Positions 33,822 through 42,746 of a DNA stretch of 64,000 nucleotides are shown one piece after another. The stretch is from a bacterium (GTDB lineage: Bacteria; Desulfobacterota; DSWW01). The position numbers and the translations under genes are program-made. The stretch covers positions 1-64,000 of the forward strand of contig JANQFG010000007.1 of assembly GCA_028277985.1 (NCBI GenBank), in the 5' to 3' direction. How positions within the stretch are numbered: the stretch's first letter is position 1; each line of letters opens with the position of its first letter. Below the pieces are notes generated by a model. That model was not told where the DNA came from and did no database searches. It saw nothing but the letters and a program-made list of their open reading frames with translations.

Positions 33822-35230
33822 AGGGTTGTCGCGCCGGCCCGATTGTCCCGGAACTCGATGAACTGTCTCATCCTTGCGTAGGCCCGAAGAGCACGCTCCG
33901 GCGTCGGATAGACCGGAATCCCGGCGCCGCAGAGCGGCTCGAGCCAGTCTTCGAGCCGTTGCACGAAGCCTGGATAGGCAACGGCAATGACCGCCTTGTC
34001 CGTCGTCTTGGCGATCCTCGCCATGCCCTCCTGATACACCTGGTTTGTCTCTTCCGAGATTCCGCCCCCGAGTATGACGATGGCATCCACGTTCCGGTCT
34101 TCGGTCAGGGTCTGCAGGGTATCGAGATAGAGATTCAACTCGAAGGTTGCGGAGAGGCCCACGTCCACCGGGTTCCTATAACTCGTTCCGGTGGCCGGTA
34201 GGGTTGCCGCGAGACGTTCCCGGGTTCTTTCCTCCAGCGTGGCCATGGTCAGACCCCATCGCTCCGCCGCATCCGCAGCGGACACCACCGGCCCGCCGGG
34301 CCCGGAGACGAGGACGATCCTGCCTTGCCCCTCCCACGGTAGGTGGTGCATGGCCATTGCGAGATCCGTCATTTCCTCGAGATCGCTCACATCCAGGACG
34401 CCGTACTGCTGGAACAGGGACTTCCAGAGGGCCTCGTCCCCCGAGAGGGAGCCCGTGTGGGAGGCGGCAGCCCTCTGACCGGCCTGGGTCCGGCCCACCT
34501 TCCACATGATCAGCGGCTTGCGGCCGGCGATTGACTCCAGCGCCCTGGCAAGAGACCTTCCGTCCCGAAGGCCTTCGGTGTAGGCGCAGAGCACCCTGAT
34601 ATCCGGTTGCCCGCCCATCCACTCGAGCAGTTCCGGCAGATCCACGTCGCACGCGTTTCCATAGCTGACCGCATGACGGAAGAAGAGCTTTCGCGGCTCG
34701 AAGGCCTTCATCAACAGGTTGCACAGTGAGCCGCTCTGGGAGATGAGCGCCAGGCTTCCGGATTCACGTGGCATTTGAGGGAAGAAGGCGAGACCCGCAC
34801 TCGAAGAGTGAACCCCCATGCAGTTGGGCCCCAGAATCCGGAACCCCCCCTTCCTTGCTATCTCTTTTACGCGTTCTTGATCCGCCAGCCCCTCGCTGTC
34901 ACCGCTTTCACCGAACCCGGAGGTGTAAAGGATGACGCTCTTCACGTTCTTCTTTCCACATTCCTCCAAGACCGGCATCACATGATCCTTGGGTACCATG
35001 ACGATGACCATATCGACCGGGTCCGGCAAATCGCTGAGGCTGGGATAGGATCGGAGGCCTTCGATCTCGTCTGCATTCGGGTTCACGGGATAGATGGGCC
35101 CGGAGAATCCCTGATCTTGAAGACCCATCAGAAACAGCGTGCCGATCTTGAAGCTCCGGGGGATTCCGACCAGTGCCACGGACCTTGGGGAGAACAGGGC
35201 CTGCATGTCTTCCATCTTGATTGCCCTCAT
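33818..35230 (-). CDS. ADP-forming acetate/acyl-CoA synthetase alpha-type protein
   Basis: This 470-residue protein has a CoA-binding Rossmann domain (MQALFSPRSVALVGIPRS), LGPNCMGVHS and the phosphohistidine segment AAASHTGSLSGDEALW, as in NDP-forming acyl-CoA synthetase alpha subunits. The ATP-grasp beta domain is absent here; it may be encoded elsewhere. The enzyme would conserve energy by making ATP from an acyl-CoA thioester. The start ATG 35230 gives MRAIKMEDMQAL; ATG 35215 is an alternative. Confidence 0.88.
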   Translation of the reverse strand: MRAIKMEDMQALFSPRSVALVGIPRSFKIGTLFLMGLQDQGFSGPIYPVNPNADEIEGLRSYPSLSDLPDPVDMVIVMVPKDHVMPVLEECGKKNVKSVILYTSGFGESGDSEGLADQERVKEIARKGGFRILGPNCMGVHSSSAGLAFFPQMPRESGSLALISQSGSLCNLLMKAFEPRKLFFRHAVSYGNACDVDLPELLEWMGGQPDIRVLCAYTEGLRDGRSLARALESIAGRKPLIMWKVGRTQAGQRAAASHTGSLSGDEALWKSLFQQYGVLDVSDLEEMTDLAMAMHHLPWEGQGRIVLVSGPGGPVVSAADAAERWGLTMATLEERTRERLAATLPATGTSYRNPVDVGLSATFELNLYLDTLQTLTEDRNVDAIVILGGGISEETNQVYQEGMARIAKTTDKAVIAVAYPGFVQRLEDWLEPLCGAGIPVYPTPERALRAYARMRQFIEFRDNRAGATTL

Positions 35231-35352
35231 CGATGCTGTTCGTTTTGTCGCGTAGATTCCCCTAGAAAAAGGTTGGCTACTTGGCTATAATTCTGATATG
35301 GAGCTAGTGGTCTGACCATCTAGGACTCCTGTCTTCGGGGGGAACGGAAACG

Positions 35353-35739
35353 ATGAATTCAGGATCCAGCCTTTTCATGCTCATCGGCTCGACGCTCTTT
35401 CTGCTTGCTTTCGGCCTGCCCCTTCTCCTGTTTCCGATGGCATGGGCTCGCCGGATAGGCTGGACCCTTCCCGAGGAAAAGGACCTGGCCAACTACCTGG
35501 GAAGGTCCCTGGGCGGCGTGGTGGTCGCCGTGCTCATCATGGGCTTGCTGGCAGCGACCGACCCATGGAAGTACCGATTCGTTTTCGAGCTCTTCATCCT
35601 TATCTGCATCTTCATGGTGGGTGTACATCTTTATGGATTCGTGAAGAAGAATCAACCTCTCTTCGAGCACCTCGAGATCGGGATGTATGCGATCATGTGC
35701 TTGTTGACCTGGTACTTCTATCCCCTACCCCCCGGCTAG
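35353..35739 (+). CDS. Small multi-pass membrane protein of unknown function
   Basis: 128 residues with four hydrophobic segments (about residues 7-29, 45-65, 75-95 and 105-124) and little else. No family recognised. It has AT-rich sequence and a possible ribosome site (GGGGGAACGG) upstream, and precedes a small cytoplasmic protein 33 bases on. Confidence 0.65.
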   Translation: MNSGSSLFMLIGSTLFLLAFGLPLLLFPMAWARRIGWTLPEEKDLANYLGRSLGGVVVAVLIMGLLAATDPWKYRFVFELFILICIFMVGVHLYGFVKKNQPLFEHLEIGMYAIMCLLTWYFYPLPPG

Positions 35740-35771
35740 AGGCCTTCTTGCCTCAGACAAGGTGGGACGAT

Positions 35772-36071
35772 ATGGAACGGGGCAGAAAACGAAAGCATCT
35801 CAGGCTCATCAAGACCGACAACCCTGACCAGACGATCTCGGACGCTGAGAAGGAACTGTTGGACGAGCTCGAGAACCTGGAAGAGCTGGAATTCCAGATT
35901 CTGACCGGAGCCCCTGACTGGACCGTCGCCATCGACAGACGTTCCCCCACCGAGGTCAAGCTTCGCGTCCTGGCGGCCGTGAAGAGCTACACCCTGGGAA
36001 ACAAATCGGTCGACTACCTGCTGAGAAGATATCGGGAGATCTGGGAAAAAAAGCTCCCCGAGTGGGACTGA
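35772..36071 (+). CDS. Small cytoplasmic protein, charged, unknown function
   Basis: ATG 35772 follows AGGTGGG and gives 99 residues (MERGRKRKHLRLIKTDNPDQ start) rich in Glu/Lys/Leu, with a helical repeat ELLDELENLEELEF. The longer frame (35442) is not supported because its N-terminal part overlaps the membrane-protein gene. No family recognised. Confidence 0.6.
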   Translation: MERGRKRKHLRLIKTDNPDQTISDAEKELLDELENLEELEFQILTGAPDWTVAIDRRSPTEVKLRVLAAVKSYTLGNKSVDYLLRRYREIWEKKLPEWD

Positions 36072-36243
36072 CCCCACCCTGCATCCATCCCGCGTCCCGC
36101 TCTCCCCTTATCACCGAAGGCCATCTTTCCACGATTTGCCTTACGCGGAACACTCCTCCCCGGATACGCATCAGAGAACAGATAGCCCACAGGCTGTGGG
36201 TAGGCAGGGATTGGGATGCAATTGAGAATCTCTCTATCGGTAG
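36072..36243. other. Gap before the foldback element; nothing recognised
   Basis: The 36072-36425 interval holds the element at 36244-36346 and the GH57 upstream region. I saw no other gene, terminator or promoter with a convincing match. Confidence 0.5.
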
Positions 36244-36346
36244 GGTCCGGTCATGGACTCCCTCTCCGATTTTCGAAGGGCGACTTTGTAGATCCGGGGG
36301 GGCGACGGAGCCCAAGGAAATCGGAGAGGGAGTCCATGATCGGACC
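36244..36346. mobile_element. Self-complementary foldback element B
   Basis: Arms of 29 bases (36244-36272: GGTCCGGTCATGGACTCCCT...; right copy 36318-36346) pair with one mismatch. The loop holds GGGCGACTTT (36278-36287) and CGGGGGGGCGACGGAGCCCA (36295-36314; next base A), shared with element A at 31121-31346 in reverse orientation. The arms of A and B are unrelated. There is no coding frame. Confidence 0.75.
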
Positions 36347-36425
36347 GAGTAGGATGAGTGCTCTGAACCGTGGAGGCTTCTCCAGGCCACTCTGCCGGGA
36401 AGAATGAGAGAGGAGAAAAGGAAAG

Positions 36426-37631
36426 ATGGCCGAGGTCTATCATGCGCTTGGCTTCAACATGCACCAGCCTCTGGGCAATCTGATTGCCCTTCACAACTCG
36501 GAGGAGAGGTGGGAAGCCAGGCAGATTCTCTGGTGCTACGACCGGCCGACCCGAATGCTGGAAGGGTATGAGGATGTTGCCAGGCTTCACATGGGTTTCT
36601 CGGGAACGCTTCTGAAGCAGTTCGAAGACCCCGCGATCCGCGAGACCTTCCACGACGTGGTGGACATCGAGGCGTTCCTGGACAGATACAGGCGGTCCGG
36701 GATCGAGTTTGCCGGAACCGGGTTGTATCACCCCGTGTATCCTCTCATCCCGCCCGAGGACTGGGACCCGCAAACCGCATGGTGGATCGGCCTGGGAAGA
36801 CACCTGCTGGGGCGGGAGTGCTTTCAGGGCTTCTGGCCGCCCGAAATGGGTTTCTGCGCCGAAATGATCCCCATGCTCAAACGACACGGATACCGATACG
36901 TGATCGTCGATTGCTGGTACATCAAGCCGAAGCGAGAGATGCGCTGGGAGGAGGTTCGATACAGGCCCCACCTGGCCCGCTATGGAGGAGAGGAGATCGT
37001 CGTGATTCCCCGGGACAGGGAGCTCTCCGACGCACAGGAGTCGGGTCTGGACCCGGGCTGGTTCGAGCACGAGATCTACGAGAGAACCAAGGGCTGTGAT
37101 TTCCCGGCTCTGGTGACCACGTGGACGGACGGGGAAAATGGAGGATGGTTTCGAACCTCGGACGTGGAGAGCGGATTCTGGGGGCATTTCTACCACCCCA
37201 TACTGAACAAATGCCGGGAAGGGAGGCTCGGATTCCGTCCGACCCACATCAGCGAGTTTCTGGACAGGTTCCCTCCAACCGAGGAAGTGGAGGTGCACCG
37301 GGGGGCCTGGAACACGGGACATCACTGGGGTGGCGATTTTGCGCAGTGGACCGGTTCGCTCTTGCAGAAGAAAGGCTGGGATGAGATCCGCAACGCGAGC
37401 GCCTACCATCAGAGAGCGAGGAGGTCGTTCGAAGAGCGGCAGCACGATACACACGATTCGGAGGGTTTGCGCCATCTGATCGACGAGGCATACGACCACA
37501 TTCTTGTGGCTGAAACGAGCTGCAATTTCTACTGGGGCAGCCGGTGGGTGCACCGTTCCTTCGATGCGCTCGAAAGGGCCTACTCGCTTCTCGACGAGGC
37601 CATGGCGCGACTCGACGGCCATTCAGGCTGA
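36426..37631 (+). CDS. Glycoside hydrolase family 57 protein
   Basis: The 401-residue protein has GFNMHQPLGN at the start, the nucleophile-bearing QGFWPPEMGF motif and the acid/base-containing TWTDGENGG motif of GH57. Such enzymes act on alpha-glucans (alpha-amylase, 4-alpha-glucanotransferase or branching activity) in the cytoplasm. It is shorter than most GH57 proteins (often 500-700 residues), so the C-terminal domain is reduced. The start has an AGGAGAAAAGGAAAG ribosome site. The precise activity is unknown. Confidence 0.85.
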   Translation: MAEVYHALGFNMHQPLGNLIALHNSEERWEARQILWCYDRPTRMLEGYEDVARLHMGFSGTLLKQFEDPAIRETFHDVVDIEAFLDRYRRSGIEFAGTGLYHPVYPLIPPEDWDPQTAWWIGLGRHLLGRECFQGFWPPEMGFCAEMIPMLKRHGYRYVIVDCWYIKPKREMRWEEVRYRPHLARYGGEEIVVIPRDRELSDAQESGLDPGWFEHEIYERTKGCDFPALVTTWTDGENGGWFRTSDVESGFWGHFYHPILNKCREGRLGFRPTHISEFLDRFPPTEEVEVHRGAWNTGHHWGGDFAQWTGSLLQKKGWDEIRNASAYHQRARRSFEERQHDTHDSEGLRHLIDEAYDHILVAETSCNFYWGSRWVHRSFDALERAYSLLDEAMARLDGHSG

Positions 37632-37889
37632 TCACATTCCTTCTCAAAACGAGAAAAATCCTCAATATGATAGCCTCCGGCCGGGCCGATCGGGACCCGG
37701 GGGAAGCCGTCCGACCAGGAGCAGCTTCAGCCGAACTCTTTGATTTTCAAAAGCCTTTTGTCGATGCGGCCTTTCCGGGAACCGGAAGAACGGGCAGTGG
37801 CATTCCCCTTGCAAATTCCTGTTTCCCAGTCAACGAATTCAAGGCTCGAGAAACACTCAAGGGCATCTTGAAGAAGGGAGACAAGAAAA

Positions 37890-38096
37890 ATGAAAAAGAC
37901 ACTCATCATGAGCGCGGCAGTCCTGACGTCTCTTCTGTTCGGTGAAGCCACCATGGCAGCGGTGTTCGGATTCGTCATGGTTTCAGGACTCATGGCCGGT
38001 TCCCTCATGAACGAAACGGCACGCCGGGCGGTGGAATGCCCTGCCTTGGCATTCAAGCCCCTGGCTGAGAAGATTCGAATCCCCCCGTCCGCGTAA
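37890..38096 (+). CDS. Small membrane-associated protein
   Basis: 68 residues with a strong ribosome site (GGGAG) and two hydrophobic stretches (about residues 5-22 and 24-40). The following sequence holds a hairpin, so it may be a real small gene. No family recognised. Confidence 0.45.
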   Translation: MKKTLIMSAAVLTSLLFGEATMAAVFGFVMVSGLMAGSLMNETARRAVECPALAFKPLAEKIRIPPSA

Positions 38097-38109
38097 GGGG
38101 ATCGAGGTC

Positions 38110-38148
38110 GGCGGTCTTTTCGGTTGTGTCTGACCGGTGAAGACCGCC
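38110..38148 (+). terminator. Terminator-like hairpin after the small gene
   Basis: GGCGGTCTT (38110-38118) pairs with AAGACCGCC (38140-38148). There is no downstream T-run, so it is not a canonical intrinsic terminator. Confidence 0.35.
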
Positions 38149-38313
38149 CCAGAGACCTCACCCGTCCCTATGCAGTCCACTCCGCGCCGCCAGCGACCGT
38201 GTATCCCCCCTCAATCATCCATCCGTACTTGCAAAGCCTGAAGCCTTGTTAGATCCTTGGTAGATCTCCTGTCATCTAAGATCGCAACCTCCAACTGCGG
38301 AAGAGGACCTGAA

Positions 38314-38973
38314 ATGATCGATCTGTACACGGCGCCGACCCCGAACGGCTACAAGATCTCGATCGCCCTGGAGGAACTGGGCCTTCCCTATGAGGTCCGC
38401 GTGGTGCACCTGGGCGAGAACGAGCAAAAGAAGCCAGAGTACCTGAAGATCAATCCGAACGGGCGCATCCCGACCATCGTGGACAGGGATGAGGGGGACT
38501 TCGCCGTGTTCGAGTCGGGGGCGATTCTCATCTACCTCGCTGAGAAGGCCGGGAGGCTCATGCCGACCGATCCGAAGGGCCGTTCCGAGGCCATCCAGTG
38601 GCTCATGTTCCAGATGGGCGGCGTCGGGCCGATGCAGGGCCAGGCCCACGTGTTTCTGCGCTACTTCCCAGAGAAGCTTCCTTCGGCCATCGAACGTTAT
38701 CAGAAAGAGACCAAGCGGCTGTACACGGTGCTGGATACGCGTCTGGAGGGGCGTGAATTCCTTGTCGGCGAGTACAGCATTGCCGATATCGCCCACTGGC
38801 CGTGGGTGATGGCCCACGAGTGGGCCGACGTATCGATCGAGGATCTTCCGCACCTGCAGCGGTGGCTGAAGAGTGTCGGAGACAGGCCTGCCGTTCAGCA
38901 GGGGATCCAGGTCCCTCCCCGAGTCGAGGCGGAAGACGTGGTCTCCATGGCGAAGAAGATTGTGGATACATGA
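38314..38973 (+). CDS. Glutathione S-transferase-family protein
   Basis: The 219-residue protein has the thioredoxin-like N-terminal fold ([56 protein letters not shown]) and a C-terminal all-helical domain with [16 protein letters not shown]. This matches YghU/YfcG-type GST (nu-class). ATG 38314 is preferred because the conserved first strand begins there. The substrate is likely a thiol disulfide or electrophile. Confidence 0.88.
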   Translation: MIDLYTAPTPNGYKISIALEELGLPYEVRVVHLGENEQKKPEYLKINPNGRIPTIVDRDEGDFAVFESGAILIYLAEKAGRLMPTDPKGRSEAIQWLMFQMGGVGPMQGQAHVFLRYFPEKLPSAIERYQKETKRLYTVLDTRLEGREFLVGEYSIADIAHWPWVMAHEWADVSIEDLPHLQRWLKSVGDRPAVQQGIQVPPRVEAEDVVSMAKKIVDT

Positions 38974-39046
38974 TCCGGCAACAATCGTTGTCGTCCTCGT
39001 CGTCGAATTCGAGCACGGGCACGGGCACGGAATAAGGCGCCTTCTA

Positions 39047-39988
39047 CTAACCTGCCAGTCTGAATAGAGCGATCCATGCCGAGATGGTGAACATGGACGC
39101 GATCGTCGTTCCGATCACGATCGAGGCAGCGAGTTGCTCGTCCCCCTTCATCTCCTGAGCCATGATTGCGCTTACGACAGCAACCGGAGAAGCGTAGATC
39201 AGGACGACGAACTGTCGCTCCATGTCGGTGACACCGAACAGACCGAGGGAGAAATAGATCGCGGCAGGGTAGACGATAAGCTTGATGAAAGCGATCAAGG
39301 CCGTTGGCACGATCTCGGTACGGACCCGCCCGAGATCCATGCTTGCCCCTACCGACAGGAGGGCGGCAGGTAGGGCCATACGCGCCACGAGGTCGAGCGA
39401 CCGGTCGATGCTGGTCGGAATGGGCAGGCTCAGGGCTGAGAAGAGGACCCCGAGCAGGGTGCTGAGAATAAGCGGGTTTCTCACGACATCGAGAGTTGCC
39501 TTCTTCCAGACGCCCTGGGTCTCAGGGTTCCCTGCATGATGGGGCATGGCGAGAACGAGTACGGCCAGAAGATTGTAGACCGGCACCATCATGCCCACCA
39601 GCACGGCGGCTGGTCCGAGAACAGCCGGGCCGAAGGCGTTCTCTATCACCGGCAATCCTACGAAAACCATGTTGCTCCGCATCGATCCCTGGGCGAGTAC
39701 CCCGCGCCTCGAGGGCTCGGAGCGAAAACATGCGAGATAGACGACGCAAGCGGTCATCACCGTCACCGCTGCAATCGAGCCCATGGCGGCAAGACCGATT
39801 GCCTCTGACAGAGGCGTAAGCGCGGCGCTTCGGAAGAGCAGGATAGGGCCTGCAACATAGAACACGAGCTTGGAAAGCCACGAGCTGGCGGCAGGGCCCA
39901 TCCAGCCGATGGCGCCCAGCAGATAGCCGAGCCCGATAACGAGAAAGACGGGCAGAACGATGTTGACGATCTCGATGAGTGAATTCAT
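39047..39988 (-). CDS. AEC-family transporter (auxin efflux carrier-like)
   Basis: 313 residues with about ten membrane segments, including FLVIGLGYLLGAIGWMGP near the N-terminus and RSNMVFVGLPVIENAFGP centrally. The family exports or imports organic acids. It lies 24 bases downstream of the dihydrolipoyl-dehydrogenase-like gene on the same strand, so they form an operon. Confidence 0.85.
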   Translation of the reverse strand: MNSLIEIVNIVLPVFLVIGLGYLLGAIGWMGPAASSWLSKLVFYVAGPILLFRSAALTPLSEAIGLAAMGSIAAVTVMTACVVYLACFRSEPSRRGVLAQGSMRSNMVFVGLPVIENAFGPAVLGPAAVLVGMMVPVYNLLAVLVLAMPHHAGNPETQGVWKKATLDVVRNPLILSTLLGVLFSALSLPIPTSIDRSLDLVARMALPAALLSVGASMDLGRVRTEIVPTALIAFIKLIVYPAAIYFSLGLFGVTDMERQFVVLIYASPVAVVSAIMAQEMKGDEQLAASIVIGTTIASMFTISAWIALFRLAG

Positions 39989-40012
39989 GCGGGATGGGAT
40001 GTTGCGGGAGAT

Positions 40013-41449
40013 TTACGTTCCGGGTCCGCAATCCATGCACCCGGGCTCCAGCGTCTCCTCCAGTTTCAGTTTGGCGGCCAGATCGCGCAGGGCCGTACGT
40101 ATTCCCTCCTCGACCACGGGGTGATAGAAGGGCATGCGGAGCGCGCCGTCCACGGTCAGGCCCTGTTGAACGGCCCACGCCAGCAAGTGGCCCGTGTGCT
40201 CCACGCTCGGGCCCAGCATCTCGGCGCCGAGTAAGGTGCCGCGCTCGTTTTCGGCATAGATGCGCACGTGTCCGCTGTTCTTGCCCATTACCCTGGAACG
40301 TCCCTGGTCGTCGTAGCTGACTTCACCGATCGTCATGCTGTCCGGATCGAGCCGTCCGTAGGCCTTCCCGACAACCGCGATCTGCGGATCTGAGAAGACC
40401 ACCGAAAGAAGCGTACGCCTGACAAAGGCACGCACATCCGGGTAGCGTGCGGCATTGTGCCCGGCGATCCGTCCCTCGTCGGCCGCCTCGTGGAGTAGAG
40501 GGCGATGATCGGAGACATCTCCTGCCAGGAAGATAGGAAGGTTCCCGATCTGTGCCGTGCGCGGATCGACCAGGGGCTGTCCGTGATCGTCGAGCGGAAC
40601 CTCCGCCCTTTCCGGATCGAGGCCCGCTAGATTGGGGCGACGCCCCGCAGACGCGAGCACATAGTCGACGGTTGCCTCCCGGGTCGATCCGTCTCGATCC
40701 ATCCATTTTAGGTGGACGCCGCCGTCAACCTGGCGGGCTTCCATCTCCCGGATACCCACGTGCAGGTTCAGTTCCCGCCCGAACACATCGATTGCCTTCT
40801 GTTTGATGACCGGATCCGTAAGAGGGCCCACCCGGGACGAAGGGGTCAGGCAGAGGGTGTCCACACCCAGCCGATGGAGAGACTGCCCGAGCTCCAGACC
40901 GATGACACCCATGCCGATCACGGCCGCCGATCCGGGCAGGTCCTCGAACTCGAACACGTCGTCGCTGATCAGAAGGCGGTCGCCGACGCCGGAGAGGTTG
41001 GACGGAATCCATGGGGACGATCCGGCAGCAACAACGATGGCTCGCGCTTCGACACACGTGTGATCGTCCACGACCAGTGTTCCCGGCCCTTCGAACCGGG
41101 CATGGCCCTTGAGCTTCTCCTCGTCCGGGATATCCTCCACCGAGTCGAGGACGAAACCGACGAACCGGTCCCTTTCACGGCGGACCCTTTCCAGGACCGC
41201 CTTTCCGTTGATCTTCGGCTTGCCCTGGATCTCCACCCCGAACTTCTCGGCCGTGGCGATCTCGTGTGCAACGTCGGCCGAGTGTATCAAGAGCTTCGAG
41301 GGCATGCATCCGACGCGTGCACATGTGGTTCCATAAGGACCTCCTTCAATGAGGAGGACCCGTGCCCCGGCCTTCTTCGCCTCGCGGCGTGCCGCAAGCC
41401 CCGCCGTACCGGCGCCGACGATCGCTACATCGACATCTCGCTTGTTCAT
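40013..41449 (-). CDS. Dihydrolipoyl dehydrogenase-family pyridine nucleotide-disulfide oxidoreductase
   Basis: The 478-residue FAD enzyme has VAIVGAGTAGLAARREAKKAG, the redox pair in GTTCARVGCMPSK (a variant of GTCLNxGCxPSK), VIGMGVIGLELGQ, and the C-terminal HPVVEEGIRTAL His-Glu catalytic pair. It ends in a short tail with GCMDCG, which may bind metal or a thiol. No 2-oxoacid dehydrogenase genes are adjacent, so it may serve another dithiol or be a distinct NAD(P)H disulfide reductase. Confidence 0.85.
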   Translation of the reverse strand: MNKRDVDVAIVGAGTAGLAARREAKKAGARVLLIEGGPYGTTCARVGCMPSKLLIHSADVAHEIATAEKFGVEIQGKPKINGKAVLERVRRERDRFVGFVLDSVEDIPDEEKLKGHARFEGPGTLVVDDHTCVEARAIVVAAGSSPWIPSNLSGVGDRLLISDDVFEFEDLPGSAAVIGMGVIGLELGQSLHRLGVDTLCLTPSSRVGPLTDPVIKQKAIDVFGRELNLHVGIREMEARQVDGGVHLKWMDRDGSTREATVDYVLASAGRRPNLAGLDPERAEVPLDDHGQPLVDPRTAQIGNLPIFLAGDVSDHRPLLHEAADEGRIAGHNAARYPDVRAFVRRTLLSVVFSDPQIAVVGKAYGRLDPDSMTIGEVSYDDQGRSRVMGKNSGHVRIYAENERGTLLGAEMLGPSVEHTGHLLAWAVQQGLTVDGALRMPFYHPVVEEGIRTALRDLAAKLKLEETLEPGCMDCGPGT

Positions 41450-41824
41450 GTTCTCTCATCTTTCCGTTTGGATAGATAGATCCAGGCTCTTATCCCGCTT
41501 AGACGTTCGGGACCCCGATTTCGTCGCCGATGGGGCGCGATCTCGAAGGATCCGTGCTCGTTGAGGGAGAATTTGATCCGGGAATCGAACCGAGCCGGGG
41601 TGAGAGGTGCAGGATGGCTGTTCCCAGACAAACCCTCGATCCGGAAGATTGCAGGGTCCTCGGCACAGTCGGGCCGTAGCGAGCGGATACCGACCGGAGA
41701 CCACCCTGCCGAAAGCTGCCGAACGGGAGGGAAGCAACCTTCGCTGTGTTCTGGTAGGGCTTCGACGGTGTTCTCCACAGGACCCGAAGCGGCGCCCAGT
41801 CAAAGAGCTTCGGGTCTCGTGGTT
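41450..41824. other. Gap between the flavoprotein and cspA; one hairpin
   Basis: This 375-base gap holds a cspA-proximal hairpin (41775-41822). I found no supported coding frame. GGGAATCGAACC at 41580-41591 mimics a tRNA T-arm on the minus strand, but no tRNA folds around it. Confidence 0.45.
41775..41822 (-). terminator. Hairpin after cspA, terminator-like
   Basis: On the minus strand CCACGAGACCCGAAGC pairs with GCTTCGGGTCCTGTGG, two mismatches, directly after the cspA stop. No T-run follows, so it may act with Rho or protect the mRNA 3' end. Confidence 0.4.
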
Positions 41825-42052
41825 TCATCCTCCGGGCTGGAGTTTCGTTACCTCGCCGGCTGCCAGGCCCTTCTGGCCCTCTTTCACCGTGAACTCGACG
41901 CTTTCACCTTCGTTCAGCGTGCGGAACCCGTCTCCCGAAATATCGGAATAGTGCACAAAGATGTCATCCTTGCCGTCGCGGGCGATAAATCCGTAGCCTT
42001 TCCTGTCGTTGAACCACTTGACGACCCCTGTCTCTCTCTCCATGATCTGCAT
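41825..42052 (-). CDS. cspA: Cold-shock protein, CspA family
   Basis: A 75-residue (or 72-residue) RNA-binding OB-fold protein with the family's RNP1 KGYGFIARD and RNP2 DIFVHYSDI motifs. It is expected to melt mRNA structure. ATG 42052 follows GAGGAG closely; ATG 42043 ([11 protein letters not shown]) is the usual family start. The leader carries a promoter and an intrinsic terminator upstream of the start codon, discussed under findings. Confidence 0.95.
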   Translation of the reverse strand: MQIMERETGVVKWFNDRKGYGFIARDGKDDIFVHYSDISGDGFRTLNEGESVEFTVKEGQKGLAAGEVTKLQPGG

Positions 42053-42103
42053 TTCTCCTCTACGCTGTGATGCCTGGCCGGGTCGGCCTCCTCAAGCCCA
42101 CAC

Positions 42104-42137
42104 AAAAAACCCGCTCAGTCGAACAATTCTGAGCGGG
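42104..42137 (-). terminator. Intrinsic terminator in the cspA leader
   Basis: On the minus strand CCCGCTCAG (42137-42129), a 10-base loop and CTGAGCGGG (42118-42110) are followed by TTTTTT (42109-42104). It lies between the predicted promoter (42202-42230) and the cspA start (42052). Confidence 0.8.
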
Positions 42138-42201
42138 ACAAATCACTACTCACAGGCCACATCTTTCCTCGGTCGAGGTTCCGATCCGCAAAATCACTGA
42201 A

Positions 42202-42230
42202 AATCTACCTCCCCCCCTGAATCTTGTCAA
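42202..42230 (-). promoter_or_regulatory. Predicted promoter driving the cspA leader
   Basis: On the minus strand TTGACA (42230-42225) and TAGATT (42207-42202) are 17 bases apart, 46 bases past the PilZ stop. Transcripts would have a leader of about 143 bases that includes a terminator. Confidence 0.55.
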
Positions 42231-42275
42231 GTGCCTGAACCGAAGACCGAAATCGAGCCGGACGACCCCCTGTGG

Positions 42276-42746
42276 CTAGGAGATTTCGGCCGCGGTGACG
42301 TGAAGGTTGATCCAGTTCTTGACCTTCTTGCGCATCGCAGGCGAGGTGTCGACGAACTCGACGCCCACGCGGAAAACAAAGGGGATTCCCTCCGGATGGC
42401 GGATGTACCAGACGGCCTTGCCCCGCAACCGCAGAGGTTCATCGTCGTAGGGGAGTTCCACCTCCAGGATGCTCTTCTCCGAAGTCTGCATGTTCGGGTC
42501 GATCATGTGAATGCCTTCCCACTCGATGGAGTCGGTGAGCAGGCCCATGCCGTGTTCCGAGATATCGTAAAGCTCTGCCGGCAGCTCGGGGCTCAGGTTC
42601 TTCGGCTGTGAGGGAAGATGCATTCGGAAACGGATCGGACGTTCGATCCGGTGCCTTTTGGATCTGCGACGTTCCTTCTTCTCGGCTGTCCTCCGCAGGC
42701 CGGTTTTTGACATGATTCTTTCGATGAAGCTGGCTGACGTGTCCAT
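42276..42746 (-). CDS. PilZ-domain c-di-GMP-binding protein
   Basis: The 156-residue protein has the c-di-GMP-binding sites RRSKRHRIERPIRF and DISEHGMGL, followed by a six-stranded beta-barrel pattern (VWYIRHPEGIPFVFRVGVEF). ATG 42746 follows AGGAAAGAGG. It would bind cyclic di-GMP and change the action of a partner; no partner gene is obvious here. Confidence 0.85.
   Translation of the reverse strand: MDTSASFIERIMSKTGLRRTAEKKERRRSKRHRIERPIRFRMHLPSQPKNLSPELPAELYDISEHGMGLLTDSIEWEGIHMIDPNMQTSEKSILEVELPYDDEPLRLRGKAVWYIRHPEGIPFVFRVGVEFVDTSPAMRKKVKNWINLHVTAAEIS

Noticed and set aside
41580-41591. Sequence GGGAATCGAACC that looks like a tRNA T-arm on the minus strand
   Set aside because: The T-stem has mismatches, and no acceptor or anticodon arm pairs around it. 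No tRNA is supported.
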